DNA of 64,000 nt from the NCBI GenBank assembly GCA_963210315.1, contig OY723286.1:2108001-2172000 (forward strand), in the 5' to 3' direction. How positions within the stretch are numbered: the first letter of the stretch is position 1; every line of letters starts with the position of its first letter. The notes under the pieces are model-generated. The model searched no databases and was not told where the DNA came from. It saw only the letters and a list, made by a program, of their open reading frames with translations. The stretch is from Rhynchopus euleeides (Eukaryota; Euglenozoa; Diplonemea; Diplonemida; Diplonemidae). The translations under genes were made by a program, and so were the position numbers. This document shows positions 1-9,628 of this stretch, piece by piece.

Positions 1-859
1 GCGGGAGCTGAGCCAGAACTGCACTTTCTGCTGCAGGCCTTGAGCGAAGCCTAAGGGTAGATTAGAACGTACCGACTCGCATGGCAACAAGGCGTGGTAG
101 GCCCCACCCACGCCCCTACCTTCCCTTGGTGTTTTTCTGCCCCGAAGTGACAAGATCATCGCCACCTCTCACATCCCTTTGCATCGCACACGCAGCGCCA
201 CCCACAGCCTCCCCCCCCTCCAGGACAGGATCCCCTTGAAAGCTTTCGGAGCCTTGTCTCCACGCTTTGGGACCCGCATCCCCACACACTTAATTCGGGA
301 CACATCCCCCCCCCCCCCTGCGCCACTCGCGCCCTGTGTTCCCACACCTCTTCTCATCTATTCAATTGCTCTTTACACGTATCTCCACGCGATGTGTCCG
401 GTGTGAACGGAGTCCCCGGAGTGACCACGATTCGGCTGCATATTCGGCGGCGCGCTGTCAAAATCTCTTGAGAAAGAGACAGCTCCCGCTGCGTGCTGGC
501 TTGTGTGCTGAGGGGGGATCCCACAGGACAAGGCAATTCTTCGAAACGCTTTATTTTTACATTCTTCTCCACTCTGCGTTCCAAGAGGTGCAAAATAAAA
601 AAGGGGGGGGGCATCGTGTGCCCATTCTTCAACTTTTGTTTGGTTTTTCTGCCGGGGTTTTTGCACAAAACAATACATACGACACAAAACAAACCGGGGG
701 GCGTTCCCCGCCCCCCTTTTTCTTCTTCTTCTTCTTCTTGTTTCCACCGAATAACAAAACTCGAAACCAAGGCCTGCCGGCCGCTGCTTTCTCTGACACC
801 CCCCCATACATCCCCATCCCAACCTGCTCCCTCCTCCCCCCAAACCATAGCAACCCACT
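1..859. other. Region upstream of the CLC gene, no gene recognised
   Basis: Pyrimidine-rich sequence with a C run (about 307-319), a G run (about 602-611) and a TTC microsatellite (about 718-740). Overlapping short reading frames on both strands show no recognisable protein. The last few hundred bases are probably promoter and 5' untranslated region of the gene starting at 860. No TATA box or initiator could be identified with confidence. Confidence 0.4.
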
Positions 860-3800
860 ATGGCGGCCAGCCTCTCCGGTTCGTTCCGGAGTGTCGACTT
901 CACCTCGTTGGGCCGGAACCAGAGGGAGCTGAACGCTGCCCTGAAGCGTGCTGTCCCAAAGAGGAACCTCCATGGAGATCCTCTTGGCAGCAACTGCGAC
1001 CCGCACCTGCTGGCGAAGGTGGACCGTGAGATGGACAAGATGTCTCCCTTCGAAGGCGTCGACTACTGGCCCCCGCAGAACGACTTCCACGACAGGACGC
1101 TGCGTGAGGAGGACCCTGATGCACACTACTGGAGGAAGTGGGCCTACTGCGGGCTGATAGGGATCCTGGCGGCGATACTGTGCTTCCTGATGAAGCAGAG
1201 CATTGAAGGCCTCACCAGCCGCAGGGAGGCCATGGTCGACTCCATCGTGCACGGCGGGCTTCACGAAGGCGGGCAGCACGGAGAGCACAGCTCCCACAGC
1301 GCAGCCACCCCGGATCCAGCCAACGCCACCACACCGTCGCCGCACGGCACGGCTGTGACTCCATCACGGAGCGCCGACACCCTCGGTGGCAGTGACAGTG
1401 TCATCACAGGCCTCTACATCACCGTGGCGCCCTCCCTGGGTGGCATCGGCATCAACGCCGGGGGCTGGGGTCCCGACGGGCATGCCACAGTGTCTGGGGG
1501 CCCTTTCGGGCTCCTCGGGACACCGGTGTCCGTTGGCAGCACGGACTGCGCCCTGCTGTGCCGCGGCGGGTGGGCAGTGGTTACACCGCCGGGCGGCAGA
1601 GACCTGTGCACTGCCTCCGACACCACCACCACCTGCGGCACCCTCCTGCATGAGGGGAACCTCCTGCTGCCCCCGCCTGCAGCAGCATCACCACCAACTG
1701 GCAGCACCCCCTCGTCCTGGAGAGTGGTTCATCATAACGGGCAGCAGCAGCAGCAGCAGCCACCCCTCCCCACCACACCCGGCCTCCGTGGCCGCCTGGC
1801 GGAGGCACTCAGCGGCAGCACCCCTGCCCACGCCCCCGCCACTCTGCCTGCTGCGGCAGCGAACGGGACGAGGCAGGGCGAGCAGGGTGGCAGCTCCGAC
1901 CCCACCCACGGGACTGCTGCCGCGGCAGAGGTGAAGCGGGGCAAGCCCTCCTCCGACGCCCTGTGGCTCGCGTGGTTTGCCTGGGCCGGGGCGAGCTGCC
2001 TCTTCGTCGCCATCGCTGCAGGGGTCATCGTCTTCATCGACTCCAGGGCCTGCGGGTCGGGGCTCCCCGAGGTGATGGCCTTCCTCAACGGGGTCCAGAT
2101 GTCGAAGGCGCTGGGGAAACGTGTCATCCTCATCAAATTCCTCAGCTGCCTGTTCGCCGTCGCCTCCGGGCTCCCTGTCGGCCCCGAGGGGCCCATGATC
2201 CACATCGGCGCGATGATCGGATCGCTCCTCACCCGCGAGCCGGACTACGCCGTGCTGGGCTGTGGCAAATCCTGCGTCTCACAGCCTGCCCTGCGCAACT
2301 TCCGGAAGGCTCGCGAGAGGCGCGACTTCATAGCCTGCGGAGCTGCTGCCGGGGTCTCCGCCGCCTTCGGCGCCCCCCTCGGGGGCCTCCTCTTCGTGAT
2401 GGAGGAGGTGGCAACCCATTGGAACGCCTCCCTCACCTGGCTCATCTTCTTCGGCTGCCTGACGGCCTTCTTCTTCTCAACGGTCTTCTTCACGATGCTC
2501 CACGGGTGGGTCCCGACAGGGCATGTCTTCGGGTCGATCTCCCCTGCAAGCCAGGTGCTCTTCCAACCCGAGCTGATCCTCGCCTCTGTCGAGATGCATA
2601 TGGCGAGCGTCATCCCGGCGATTATCGTCGGGGCTGCGTGCGGGCTCCTCGCTGTCTACTTCACACAGTTCAACCTGTTTGTCGCGAGATGGAGGTCGAA
2701 GGTGGTGAAGCCACGGAAGTGGCTGCGGATGCTGGAGCCCATCACCCTCGCATTTGTCTACGCAACGGTGACCTTCTGCACCCCCCTCCTGGTGGAGTGC
2801 AGCCCTATGCCCGAAGGGGACATCGTCGCGACGCACCGCCTCCGCCTGACCTCCAACGAGACCCACCACTTCGAGAAGACCTTCGTCACATTCTTCTGCG
2901 AGGACGAGGGCCACTTCTCCCCGCTCGCCTCCCTCACGATGAACAGCGGCGATGCCGTGATACGCCACCTCTTCTCCCACGGCACGCAGACAGCCTTCAC
3001 TGCGGGAAGCCTCATCGCGTTCCTCCTGATATACTTCGTGTTTGCCGCATACGCCGCGGGTTGCACCTACGCCTCAGGCCTGGTTATCCCTATATTGGTT
3101 ATAGGCGCTACCACAGGGCGTCTCGTTGGGGTTGCCGTTGTGGCGGCGCTTCCCGATTCTTTTCTCAACTGGGCTGACCCGGGGGTGTTCGCTCTGATCG
3201 GGGCTGCGTCCTTCTTCGCAGGGGTGTCGCGCCTCACGGTGTCCCTCGCTGTCATCATGCTGGAGCTCTCCAACGAGCTTTACTTCCTCCCCGTCATGAT
3301 GTGCGGCATCATGGTTGCGAAGTGGATCGGCGACTACCACTCCCACTCCCTCTACCACAGCCTGATGCACATGCAGGGGCTCCCCTTCCTCGACCCGGAG
3401 CTCTCCAAGTCATCCCACCTGCAGCTGCACAGCGCAGGCGACATCGCCACACGCCCTGTCGTCGTGGTGCACGAGGAGGAGAAGGTTTCCACGCTCCTCC
3501 TCCTCCTCCGCCTCCACCACAACGGCTTCCCCGTTGTGGGGAGCCCATCCCAGCAGCAGCACCCCCCTCCTGCAGGGTCTCCCTGCGGCTCGGACACCCC
3601 AGCCTTCCCCGACACCCGAACCCAGGGCCCCCTGAAGGGGATCCTCTTGAGGGTGCAGCTGGAGGCCCTCCTCTACGCGCGCTTTGTGGATAACGGTCTG
3701 ACCCTCGATGATGTCGAGCGGGACCACGAGCTGAGCCGCGAGTTGGGGGAGGGGGTGGAGCCCTCCAGGGCGCGGAGGGAGGCGAAGCGGAAAGCCCTGC

Positions 3801-4780
3801 TGGAGGATGCCTATCCCAACCTCACGCCGGAGGAGCTGGGGGAGCGGGTCAGCCTTGTGGGGCACTACAACAGAAGCCCCTTTGTGGTGCAGCACGGGTT
3901 CAAGCTGCAGAGTGCCTATGAGATGTTCCAATCGCTGGGCCTCCGCCACCTCGTGGTGGTGACGGATGCCTGGCGTGTCTGCGGGATCATCACGCGGAAG
4001 GACCTGATCCGCATCGACGAGCGTCTCTCCGCAAGGAACCTCCTCAACCACGACACGGTCTCCGCGCACCACAGGAAGAAGAAGGCCCTGGGGCACCACG
4101 ACACGCAGGTCCTGCAGCCCAGATCCCCTTCATGCCAGGAGGACTCTTTCAGCTACCACCCCATCGGCACGCCGACAGCCTCCGGGAGGAGCCGCGACTT
4201 CACCGAAGGGAGGGTCGAGCGGTGGCAGAACGACACCTCCTACGTGCCTGAGGACACCGGCAGCGGTGCGCTGGGGTCTGGCCCCCCGACCCCCATGTCG
4301 GGGCTGGTGGACACGGTGAGGCAGGCGGTGACTGCGCCGTGCCCTCTGACAGCGAGGCTGCCGCGGGCCCCCGCTGCGCCCCGCCCGCAGGCCAAACATG
4401 CGGAGGCGCTGGTGTCGTGGGGTGAGGTGAATGCCTTGATACGGAAGGAGCATTGCGGCGTGCAGGAGAGCGGGAGCAGCAGCAGCAGCAGCCTGCTGGG
4501 CACGCAGCAGCGCTCCGCCTCGTATGTCGACACCCTCCGCACCAGGCAGGCGGAGTCGACATCGCGGCTCCTGGCGGTGCAGAGCGAGAATGAGACCCTC
4601 AGGAGGCAGATCGAGGTATGCCTGGTGGTGGGGGTGAAGAGGGGGTGCCTCAGTGATTCTGATCTCACTGTGTCTGCGTCGGGCCCACGACTCTCACCCA
4701 TCACCACCATGCCTTTTTCACAGGATGCCAAGCGTGGCAGCAGGCAGGGCAGCATTCCAGATGCCGACTACCTTCTGTGA
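860..4780 (+). CDS. CLC-family chloride/proton exchanger with C-terminal CBS domains
   Basis: Membrane anion transporter of the CLC family. Seen: a first membrane helix at about residues 90-115, then helices carrying GSGLPE (about 397), GPEGPMIHIG (about 440), the helix with FGAPLGGLLFVMEEV (about 505-517) and FFAGVSRLTVSLAVIMLEL (about 785-803). A split CBS region follows, around 866-900 and 1010-1056 (ending near GIITRKDLIR). Known for the family: the Glu of GxEGP is the gating glutamate, and a second Glu in the LEEV-like motif marks proton-coupled exchangers whereas channels have Val. Both Glu are present, so exchange is inferred, probably on an internal membrane. Odd: about 240 residues of low-complexity Gly/Ser/Thr/Pro/Gln sequence (about 120-363) lie between the first helix and the GSGLPE helix. 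The start at 860 is the first ATG before the conserved N-terminus. The frame runs through a probable 108-base intron (4616-4723); spliced length would be 1270 residues. Confidence 0.93.
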   Translation: MAASLSGSFRSVDFTSLGRNQRELNAALKRAVPKRNLHGDPLGSNCDPHLLAKVDREMDKMSPFEGVDYWPPQNDFHDRTLREEDPDAHYWRKWAYCGLIGILAAILCFLMKQSIEGLTSRREAMVDSIVHGGLHEGGQHGEHSSHSAATPDPANATTPSPHGTAVTPSRSADTLGGSDSVITGLYITVAPSLGGIGINAGGWGPDGHATVSGGPFGLLGTPVSVGSTDCALLCRGGWAVVTPPGGRDLCTASDTTTTCGTLLHEGNLLLPPPAAASPPTGSTPSSWRVVHHNGQQQQQQPPLPTTPGLRGRLAEALSGSTPAHAPATLPAAAANGTRQGEQGGSSDPTHGTAAAAEVKRGKPSSDALWLAWFAWAGASCLFVAIAAGVIVFIDSRACGSGLPEVMAFLNGVQMSKALGKRVILIKFLSCLFAVASGLPVGPEGPMIHIGAMIGSLLTREPDYAVLGCGKSCVSQPALRNFRKARERRDFIACGAAAGVSAAFGAPLGGLLFVMEEVATHWNASLTWLIFFGCLTAFFFSTVFFTMLHGWVPTGHVFGSISPASQVLFQPELILASVEMHMASVIPAIIVGAACGLLAVYFTQFNLFVARWRSKVVKPRKWLRMLEPITLAFVYATVTFCTPLLVECSPMPEGDIVATHRLRLTSNETHHFEKTFVTFFCEDEGHFSPLASLTMNSGDAVIRHLFSHGTQTAFTAGSLIAFLLIYFVFAAYAAGCTYASGLVIPILVIGATTGRLVGVAVVAALPDSFLNWADPGVFALIGAASFFAGVSRLTVSLAVIMLELSNELYFLPVMMCGIMVAKWIGDYHSHSLYHSLMHMQGLPFLDPELSKSSHLQLHSAGDIATRPVVVVHEEEKVSTLLLLLRLHHNGFPVVGSPSQQQHPPPAGSPCGSDTPAFPDTRTQGPLKGILLRVQLEALLYARFVDNGLTLDDVERDHELSRELGEGVEPSRARREAKRKALLEDAYPNLTPEELGERVSLVGHYNRSPFVVQHGFKLQSAYEMFQSLGLRHLVVVTDAWRVCGIITRKDLIRIDERLSARNLLNHDTVSAHHRKKKALGHHDTQVLQPRSPSCQEDSFSYHPIGTPTASGRSRDFTEGRVERWQNDTSYVPEDTGSGALGSGPPTPMSGLVDTVRQAVTAPCPLTARLPRAPAAPRPQAKHAEALVSWGEVNALIRKEHCGVQESGSSSSSSLLGTQQRSASYVDTLRTRQAESTSRLLAVQSENETLRRQIEVCLVVGVKRGCLSDSDLTVSASGPRLSPITTMPFSQDAKRGSRQGSIPDADYLL
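4616..4723 (+). other. Probable in-frame intron of the CLC gene
   Basis: Begins GTATGC after a GAG codon and ends in a pyrimidine tract plus CACAG. It is 108 bases long, phase 0 and free of stop codons, so translation stays open whether or not it is removed. Removing it joins a heptad-like stretch ending RRQIE directly to DAKRGSRQ, which reads more naturally than the retained 36 codons. Confidence 0.7.
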
Positions 4781-5916
4781 GGCGAAGGGCGGGGGGGGGG
4801 GTATTCTGGGTATCAAGACACGGGGCAGCAACCACAGCGTGCTGGACTGCCCCAACACCGCAGGGTATCAGGGGGGCACACTCAAGGGGGATGTCACATG
4901 CCCCCTGTGGCGTGTGGTCTTCCCCCGTTCTTCCGCCCACGTGCCCCTTGAAGCCCGAATGGTGGTGGGTGGGACAGCTTGTGCTGTGTCTGTTGGGGGG
5001 GGGGGTGTGGGTGTCAGAGAGCTACAGAAGAGTGTGTCATGTTTACGTCGGGTGGGTTGGTCGTAGTTACGAAACAAAATGCCCACCCGCACCCCCCACA
5101 CATCCCCTCCCTGAGGTACGTTTGTACTGTTGCGGTGCGATTCGGACGTTCGGTTTACGATTCGGGGAAAAGGCTGGACAAAATATGGCTAATTCCCTCG
5201 TGTATTTTCACCACCCCCCTCCCCCCGCACACACATATTAAGCTTTTCGTTTAGTGCAGGTCGCACCGAGCTACTCTGATGCAGTCTCCGCTGACAACGC
5301 ACCCCGCCTGACTGATCTTTGCAACACCAAAGATTCAACCTTGTTCGCCCCCCTCCCTGCATTTCAATCGAGAGGATGACTCTCTCTCCCTGTACTTTAC
5401 TCTCTCCACTTATTCTCCACATAGCGCTAGGGGGCCTTCACTGTGCCCCCCGCACCCCCCCCCCCCCGACGCCCGGTTGTACTTCCAGCTTGCCATATCC
5501 GAAACTAAAAAGACCCCCAGGCCTGATTGGGGCCTGTCCGTCCAAAACGGCGTGAAATCCGGCACATGCCTGCGCACCTTCTATGTCTTCCCGCAACAAG
5601 GAGTCTATCGCTCGTTGCTGCGGTCGGCACTGCATTTAAGAGTTGATTGTCACTGCCCCTCACGCAGCCCCGTCTTTACGGTTTCCCGAAACCATACCGA
5701 GGGCATCTGTGGATGTTGTCTGTGAGTTGCGTTCTGAGTTGCCATGCGTTCCGAGTTCCGTTCTGTGCGCCCCCGTGCATATATCCCGGAAGTTACACGC
5801 GCAGCGGCAACTTCACGCAAACACGAACAAAAAGAACCCACAGCCGGGGGAGGGGGCGGGGGGTCCGGCTGCGCCCTTTTTGGGTTTTGCGGGAGTAGAT
5901 TGTGCCGGTGCCCTTA
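4781..5916. other. Spacer between the CLC gene and a nested transposon
   Basis: Contains the CLC 3' untranslated region, a G run just after the stop and C runs near 5457-5468. A minus-strand copy of a dispersed motif lies at 5241-5280. A minus-strand frame at 5438-5635 is open but matches nothing recognised. No other gene is supported. Confidence 0.4.
5241..5280 (-). repeat. Dispersed GCTCGGTGCRACC motif, copy 1
   Basis: Read on the minus strand it gives CAGAGT, GCTCGGTGCGACC, then CACTAAAC and an A-rich tail. It matches the copy at 16500 closely over about 38 bases. Confidence 0.55.
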
Positions 5917-6226
5917 CTGGGGGGGGGCAAATACAAGCATACATGCTAATACAAGCATACATGCGAATACAAGCACACGGTGGACTCCAGCGGGGGTAGG
6001 GTAACCCTTTTCGGGAGTCTCAACTAGGGGAAGTCCAACTCCCGCTAGCGGGAGTCTATACTCCCGCTAGGGGGAGTCTGACTCCCCCTAGCGGGAGTCT
6101 TTTCACCTATTTTCACTCATTTTTCCCATGATACCTATGCAATGTGGCACTCGTCACTGAAGTACAGCCACACCAAACGAAACGGACGTTTCCACCCATC
6201 CCAGCTCGCAGACCTGATTCACAAAA

Positions 6227-6607
6227 ATGGGGAAGACGACAACGAAGCCGGCAGCGAAGCCGGCGGCAAAGTCTATTAAGAAGAAGAAGAGCGCAGAGAG
6301 TCCCGAGGCTGCGGAGGCGACGAACATTGTGCATGATTTTTGCACGGCCTTCCCTGTTAAAAAAGGGGGCAGTGTGCTGACACTGGGATCCATTAGAAGG
6401 CTCCTAGCAACGGTGTTGAGCAAGGAGCTCCACCAGCACAGCACCCAGGTGGCCAACGCAATCATCGCCATGTCTTCCCTGACATGGATAAGTTCGCTGT
6501 CAGGGAAGTCGCAACGATGCGGAAGGAGGGCGCTCTCCGTCATATACAAGGTGGAGGCGAAGTATGGCAAGGTGCAGGATACAAACGTGTCGTCGGGGGC
6601 AGCCTGA
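6227..6607 (+). CDS. Small protein with basic, histone-tail-like N-terminus
   Basis: 126 residues. The first 30 are Lys/Ala/Pro-rich (KPAAKPAAKSIKKKKSAESP), like a histone H1/H2B tail. A helical segment follows, with LTLGSIRRLLATVLSKELHQ at about 51-70. This segment loosely resembles the H2B stretch that follows TITSREIQ, but the resemblance is by eye and weak. The ATG at 6227 follows a purine-rich ACAAAAATGG context. The gene lies near the left end of the 5976-9323 element and precedes two other cargo frames on the same strand. After about residue 85 another frame also stays open (6484-6780), so a frameshift or intron near 6480 is possible. Function unknown; it may be DNA-binding. Confidence 0.4.
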   Translation: MGKTTTKPAAKPAAKSIKKKKSAESPEAAEATNIVHDFCTAFPVKKGGSVLTLGSIRRLLATVLSKELHQHSTQVANAIIAMSSLTWISSLSGKSQRCGRRALSVIYKVEAKYGKVQDTNVSSGAA

Positions 6608-6872
6608 AGCCGCGAATGATCGCGACACGGGCGAACGGCTTGGCACCGTGGGTCTGGATAGATGCTGGAGTTCGGCCGGGTGAAACCGGAAGTCGCAGCA
6701 AACTTTGCCCCCCCAGATTTCTTCCTCAAACCCACCCGTGGGCTGATCCGGCCTTGCACGGTGGACTCCAGCGGGGGTAGGGTACCACTACCGGGTTTAA
6801 CCCTTTTCGGGAGTCTCAACTAGGGGGAGTCCAACTCCCGCTAGCGGGAGTATAGATCAGCAGTGGGCAACA

Positions 6873-7133
6873 ATGAGGCGATGCGGGGGGCGAGGGCACC
6901 GATGCTCACTGTGCGACATCCCAGAAGAACGCTGGTATCAACAGGTGCATCGATACCCGCACCTGACTCTCTCTGAGATGAAAGAGGCTGGCTACCCCTC
7001 CCTCTTGGCAGGTGTGCTTCCCAATGCCCGCTACGTCACCCCAGCACTCCATGACTGCAAGGGGCTCGCCATGCGGCTGATCAGGGTACTGGATGACAGG
7101 GGTGGAGCTTGGGGGTTTTTTCGGGTCAGCTGA
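6873..7133 (+). CDS. Unrecognised 86-residue frame with Cys pair, element cargo
   Basis: Starts at ATG 6873, just after a second copy of the element terminus. A CSLC pair (about 12-15) is followed by IPEERWYQQVHRYPHL and, at about 55-75, VTPALHDCKGLAMRLIRVLD. Composition looks protein-coding. The LHDxKGxxxRL string faintly recalls segments of large eukaryotic transposases, but no family is claimed. Possible donors near 7085-7105 mean it could be an exon spliced to the frame at 7811. It is probably part of the element's own gene. Confidence 0.35.
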   Translation: MRRCGGRGHRCSLCDIPEERWYQQVHRYPHLTLSEMKEAGYPSLLAGVLPNARYVTPALHDCKGLAMRLIRVLDDRGGAWGFFRVS

Positions 7134-7264
7134 CCTGATTTTCTGCAGGCCCTCACAAAAAATCAGGTCAGGGGTAAAAAGAAAAAAAATATAGATTTTC
7201 GGGAAACCGGAAAAGTTGGCTCCTCGCCTTGGGGCCTCAAGGTGACCAGGAGGCGTTTCGTGAG

Positions 7265-7310
7265 CAAAGTGACCCCAGCGACATGAGCACAGGCCTCAAA
7301 CAGTCACAAT
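7265..7310 (+). repeat. Dispersed GACCCC motif, copy 1 (divergent)
   Basis: Reads AAAGTGACCCCAGCGACATG followed by AGCACAGGCCTCAAACAGTC. This is the most diverged of eight copies in the window. Confidence 0.4.
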
Positions 7311-7344
7311 AGAGGACAAATGAAGCTGCCCAACCCGTACCGTG

Positions 7345-7570
7345 CAACAGACGTTTACTACCGTGGCCTCCGGTGGCTGGGGGGCTCCGCCCCCCAGACC
7401 CCCCTGTGGCATGTGCCTGTCTTGTACCCAAGCCCTTTACATCAGGGAATCTCAGTATCCTCAGGAGGACGCAGCCAACTCACACAGAATCCGTACGCCC
7501 GCAAGTCACAGATGTTCACTACCGTGGCCTCCGGCGGCTGGGAGCTCCGCCTCCCAGACCCCCCCTACGG
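7345..7570 (+). repeat. GC-hairpin repeat, pair 1
   Basis: Two copies of the unit ACCGTGGCCTCCGGCGGCTG plus a hairpin of the form CTGGGGGGC-TCC-GCCCCCCAG, starting at about 7360 and 7519. The second copy has compensating changes (GGGAG and CTCCC) that shorten but keep the stem. The spacer contains GAGGACGCAGCCAACTCACA, shared with three other pairs in the window. Confidence 0.7.
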
Positions 7571-7810
7571 CATGTGTTTGTCTTGTAACCAAGTCCTTGC
7601 GCGTCCGGGGCTGCATATCGGTTCCGGTACCTCGCGGGAGGCTGGGCCCGAGCACTGATCTCTGAGACGAACCGGGGGGGAACCCATAAGAAAAAATTGG
7701 CTGACCCGATCTGACCCGATCCAGCCCGCAACCCCATATTTCAAGCTCCACCCCTGCTGGATGAGACAACAAAAAAATATTCGACAAGACCTGTACAAAC
7801 CTTGCACTGA

Positions 7811-8677
7811 ATGTGTCGCAGCATGGGACAGGTGCTCAGTTCCGGAAGGTCGTGCTTGCCTGTCACAGGACACACCTACAAGGGCTTGTTCCGCTACCTC
7901 TTTGTCTCCCTTGCAGACCTCATGCATTTCCGGTATGCAGACATCCCCTGGCGCTTCTGGGGATGCAAGGATGAGTCAGCCCGGATTCCCTTCTTGCGTG
8001 CTCGGATCTCAGGGCATATATTTCACTGGTTGATGGAGCATGCCGAAAAGGGATCAACGCGCAATGCCTACGTACACAGTCTCCATCATTGGTGGGCTCC
8101 AGAAGATGCAGTGCCTCTGCAGAACAACGACGAATTTGAAGAAGCAGAGAACGGACATCGCAAGAAAGATGCCGTTACAATCGCCAGCTCCGCAACTTAC
8201 GAGAGAGATCTTGCGATGGCAGAAGAGAAGCGGCGCGCATCGGGCATGCCTTGGAAGGTTGCGCACCTGTCGCAGGACGGGATCCTCGGGTATAGAGAAG
8301 TCATCCTGTGTCCGTGTCTGCACACCCGACACGCTCATAGATTGGCTGTGTATGTTCTTTGCACACAGTTGACACAGCTGCAGAAGGGGTTTGTGCACTG
8401 CAACACACAGGACTTCGTTGAACCCATCAGCGCGCCCTACTTCCTGTTCCGGTTCCCCGAAGGACACCGCAAATTATCGCTCTGCTTGTGCAAAATGCCA
8501 ATCCCGCTGGGGGCGACTTTCACACCATTCGTGTCATCCGAGGCGACTTTGAGCACGCTTGACCAACGCGCACAGCAGGAGGGGGATGACAGTTCTGACG
8601 AAGAAGATGAGGCCTGCAGGATGGCTTGTCTTGCCCAAGGTGTAACACAACTACGACAGGCGATGGCCGCACTTTGA
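7811..8677 (+). CDS. Unrecognised 288-residue protein, element cargo
   Basis: Opens at ATG 7811 and runs 288 codons. Visible features are RYLFVSLADLMHFRYADIPW (about 28-47), a His/Trp cluster HSLHHWWAPE (about 89-98), a Cys/His stretch CPCLHTRHAHR (about 167-177), and an acidic tail DDSSDEEDEAC (about 259-269). No signal peptide or convincing membrane segment is seen. It lies inside the 5976-9323 element, downstream of the GC-hairpin pair and just before a MITE. It may form one gene with the 6873 frame, the hairpin pair lying in an intron (inference). Codon usage appears normal and there is no internal stop, suggesting recent function. The family is not recognised. Confidence 0.5.
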   Translation: MCRSMGQVLSSGRSCLPVTGHTYKGLFRYLFVSLADLMHFRYADIPWRFWGCKDESARIPFLRARISGHIFHWLMEHAEKGSTRNAYVHSLHHWWAPEDAVPLQNNDEFEEAENGHRKKDAVTIASSATYERDLAMAEEKRRASGMPWKVAHLSQDGILGYREVILCPCLHTRHAHRLAVYVLCTQLTQLQKGFVHCNTQDFVEPISAPYFLFRFPEGHRKLSLCLCKMPIPLGATFTPFVSSEATLSTLDQRAQQEGDDSSDEEDEACRMACLAQGVTQLRQAMAAL

Positions 8678-8834
8678 CACCTCAAATTCTAACCGCTCAC
8701 CTCCGCAGGTGTAGCCGCTACCAGGAGGATAGGTAGGTAGTCCAGAGTCCGGGGAAACTGACAGAAGCAAAACAAGCCCCTCCCCATCCCTCTTCCACCA
8801 TGATTTTACCCCCCACGCCAGTAGACTGTAACTA

Positions 8835-9163
8835 CCGTATACGTAAATATTTTGGAACGTAAATATTATGAAACGTAAATATTTTGGAACGCTGGTGGGT
8901 TGGCGTTCCAGATTTTTTTCGTTCCATAATATTTACAGGGCTTTCTGCGACTCGGGGACTTGGACCAGGTGATCGGACGGCATACAGAGTCCCTGACGGG
9001 ACCTACTCGTGCACTTTTCGCGCGATTCCTGACGCAAGCCGTCCTCACCACCGAGTCCCCAACTGGCCCTGTAAATATTATGGAACGTAAATATTATGGA
9101 ACGGACCGGCCAAAAATGGGCCCGTTCCATAATATTTACGTTCCATAATATTTACGTATACGG
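8835..9163 (+). mobile_element. CCGTATACG MITE, copy 1
   Basis: 329 bases with inverted ends CCGTATACGTAAATATT, flanked by TA at 8833-8834 and 9164-9165. Inner arms repeat the GTAAATATTATGGAACG unit. The short frames inside are not conserved genes. It is nested in the 5976-9323 element. Confidence 0.85.
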
Positions 9164-9628
9164 TATATCATGGGAAAAATGGATGAAAATAGGTGAAAAG
9201 ACTCCCGCTAGGGGGAGTCAGACTCCCCCTAGCGGGAGTCTGGACTCCCGCTAGCGGGAGTCTTTGACACCCGCTCAGACTCCCGCTCCCAGACTCCCGC
9301 TAGGGCCGCTGGAGTCCACCGTGCATATTATGAAAATCCGGATTTAAATAAAATTTTCAGGCTAATAGAAGCATATATGCTTCTATTAGCCTGGTAGAAA
9401 ATATTGGGTATTTTTGGGGTTTTTGGGGGGTTTTCCACCACAAAAATATAAATTTTTCTACCAGGCTAATACAAGCATGTATGCTTGTATTAGCCTGGTC
9501 AACAAAAATTGGGTTTTTAGTATGCTTGTATTCGCAGTATAACCATTTATAAATTTTCCAGAAAGCCCCGCATTATGCGAGCTGGCACGCTTAATACAAG
9601 CATATATGCTTGTATTTGCCCCCCCCAG

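Larger units (their letters stand above)
5976..9323. mobile_element. CACGGTGGACTCCAGCGG-ended element, 3.3 kb, with cargo frames
   Basis: Inverted ends CACGGTGGACTCCAGCGG lie at 5976-5993 and 9306-9323, with CA immediately outside each end (2-bp duplication). Subterminal arrays of CTCCCGCTAGCGGGAG palindromes lie at about 6015-6105 and 9205-9300. A second internal copy of the end sequence lies near 6757. It carries reading frames at 6227, 6873 and 7811, a GC-hairpin pair and a MITE at 8835. Termini beginning CAC with a 2-bp duplication recall CACTA-type elements (inference). The frames do not show a recognised DDE transposase. Confidence 0.65.
5917..9628. mobile_element. Interrupted TA-inserting element with CTGGGGGGGG termini
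   Basis: Ends are CTGGGGGGGGGCAAATACAA on the left and its inverse on the right, each flanked by TA (5915-5916 and 9629-9630). Copies of AATACAAGCATAYATGC recur near both ends and form small hairpins at about 9360-9385 and 9465-9500. The element is split by a second element (5976-9323); without it, this one is about 362 bases, the size of a non-autonomous MITE. TA duplication and short inverted ends suggest a Tc1/mariner-type mobiliser (inference). Confidence 0.7.

Noticed and set aside
1963..3177. 404-codon plus-strand frame within the CLC gene
   Set aside because: It is an Arg/Pro/His-rich shadow of the CLC coding frame.
5438..5635. Minus-strand 65-residue gene downstream of CLC
   Set aside because: It looks weakly coding but has no domain, no splice context and lies in C-run sequence.
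7342..7665. FTTVASGGWGAPPPRPP peptide family
   Set aside because: It is the translation of the GC-hairpin repeat, in differing frames and both orientations.
8866..9148. Conserved 61-68-residue frames in the CCGTATACG MITEs
   Set aside because: They recur only because the MITE recurs; both strands are open and length varies with terminal units.
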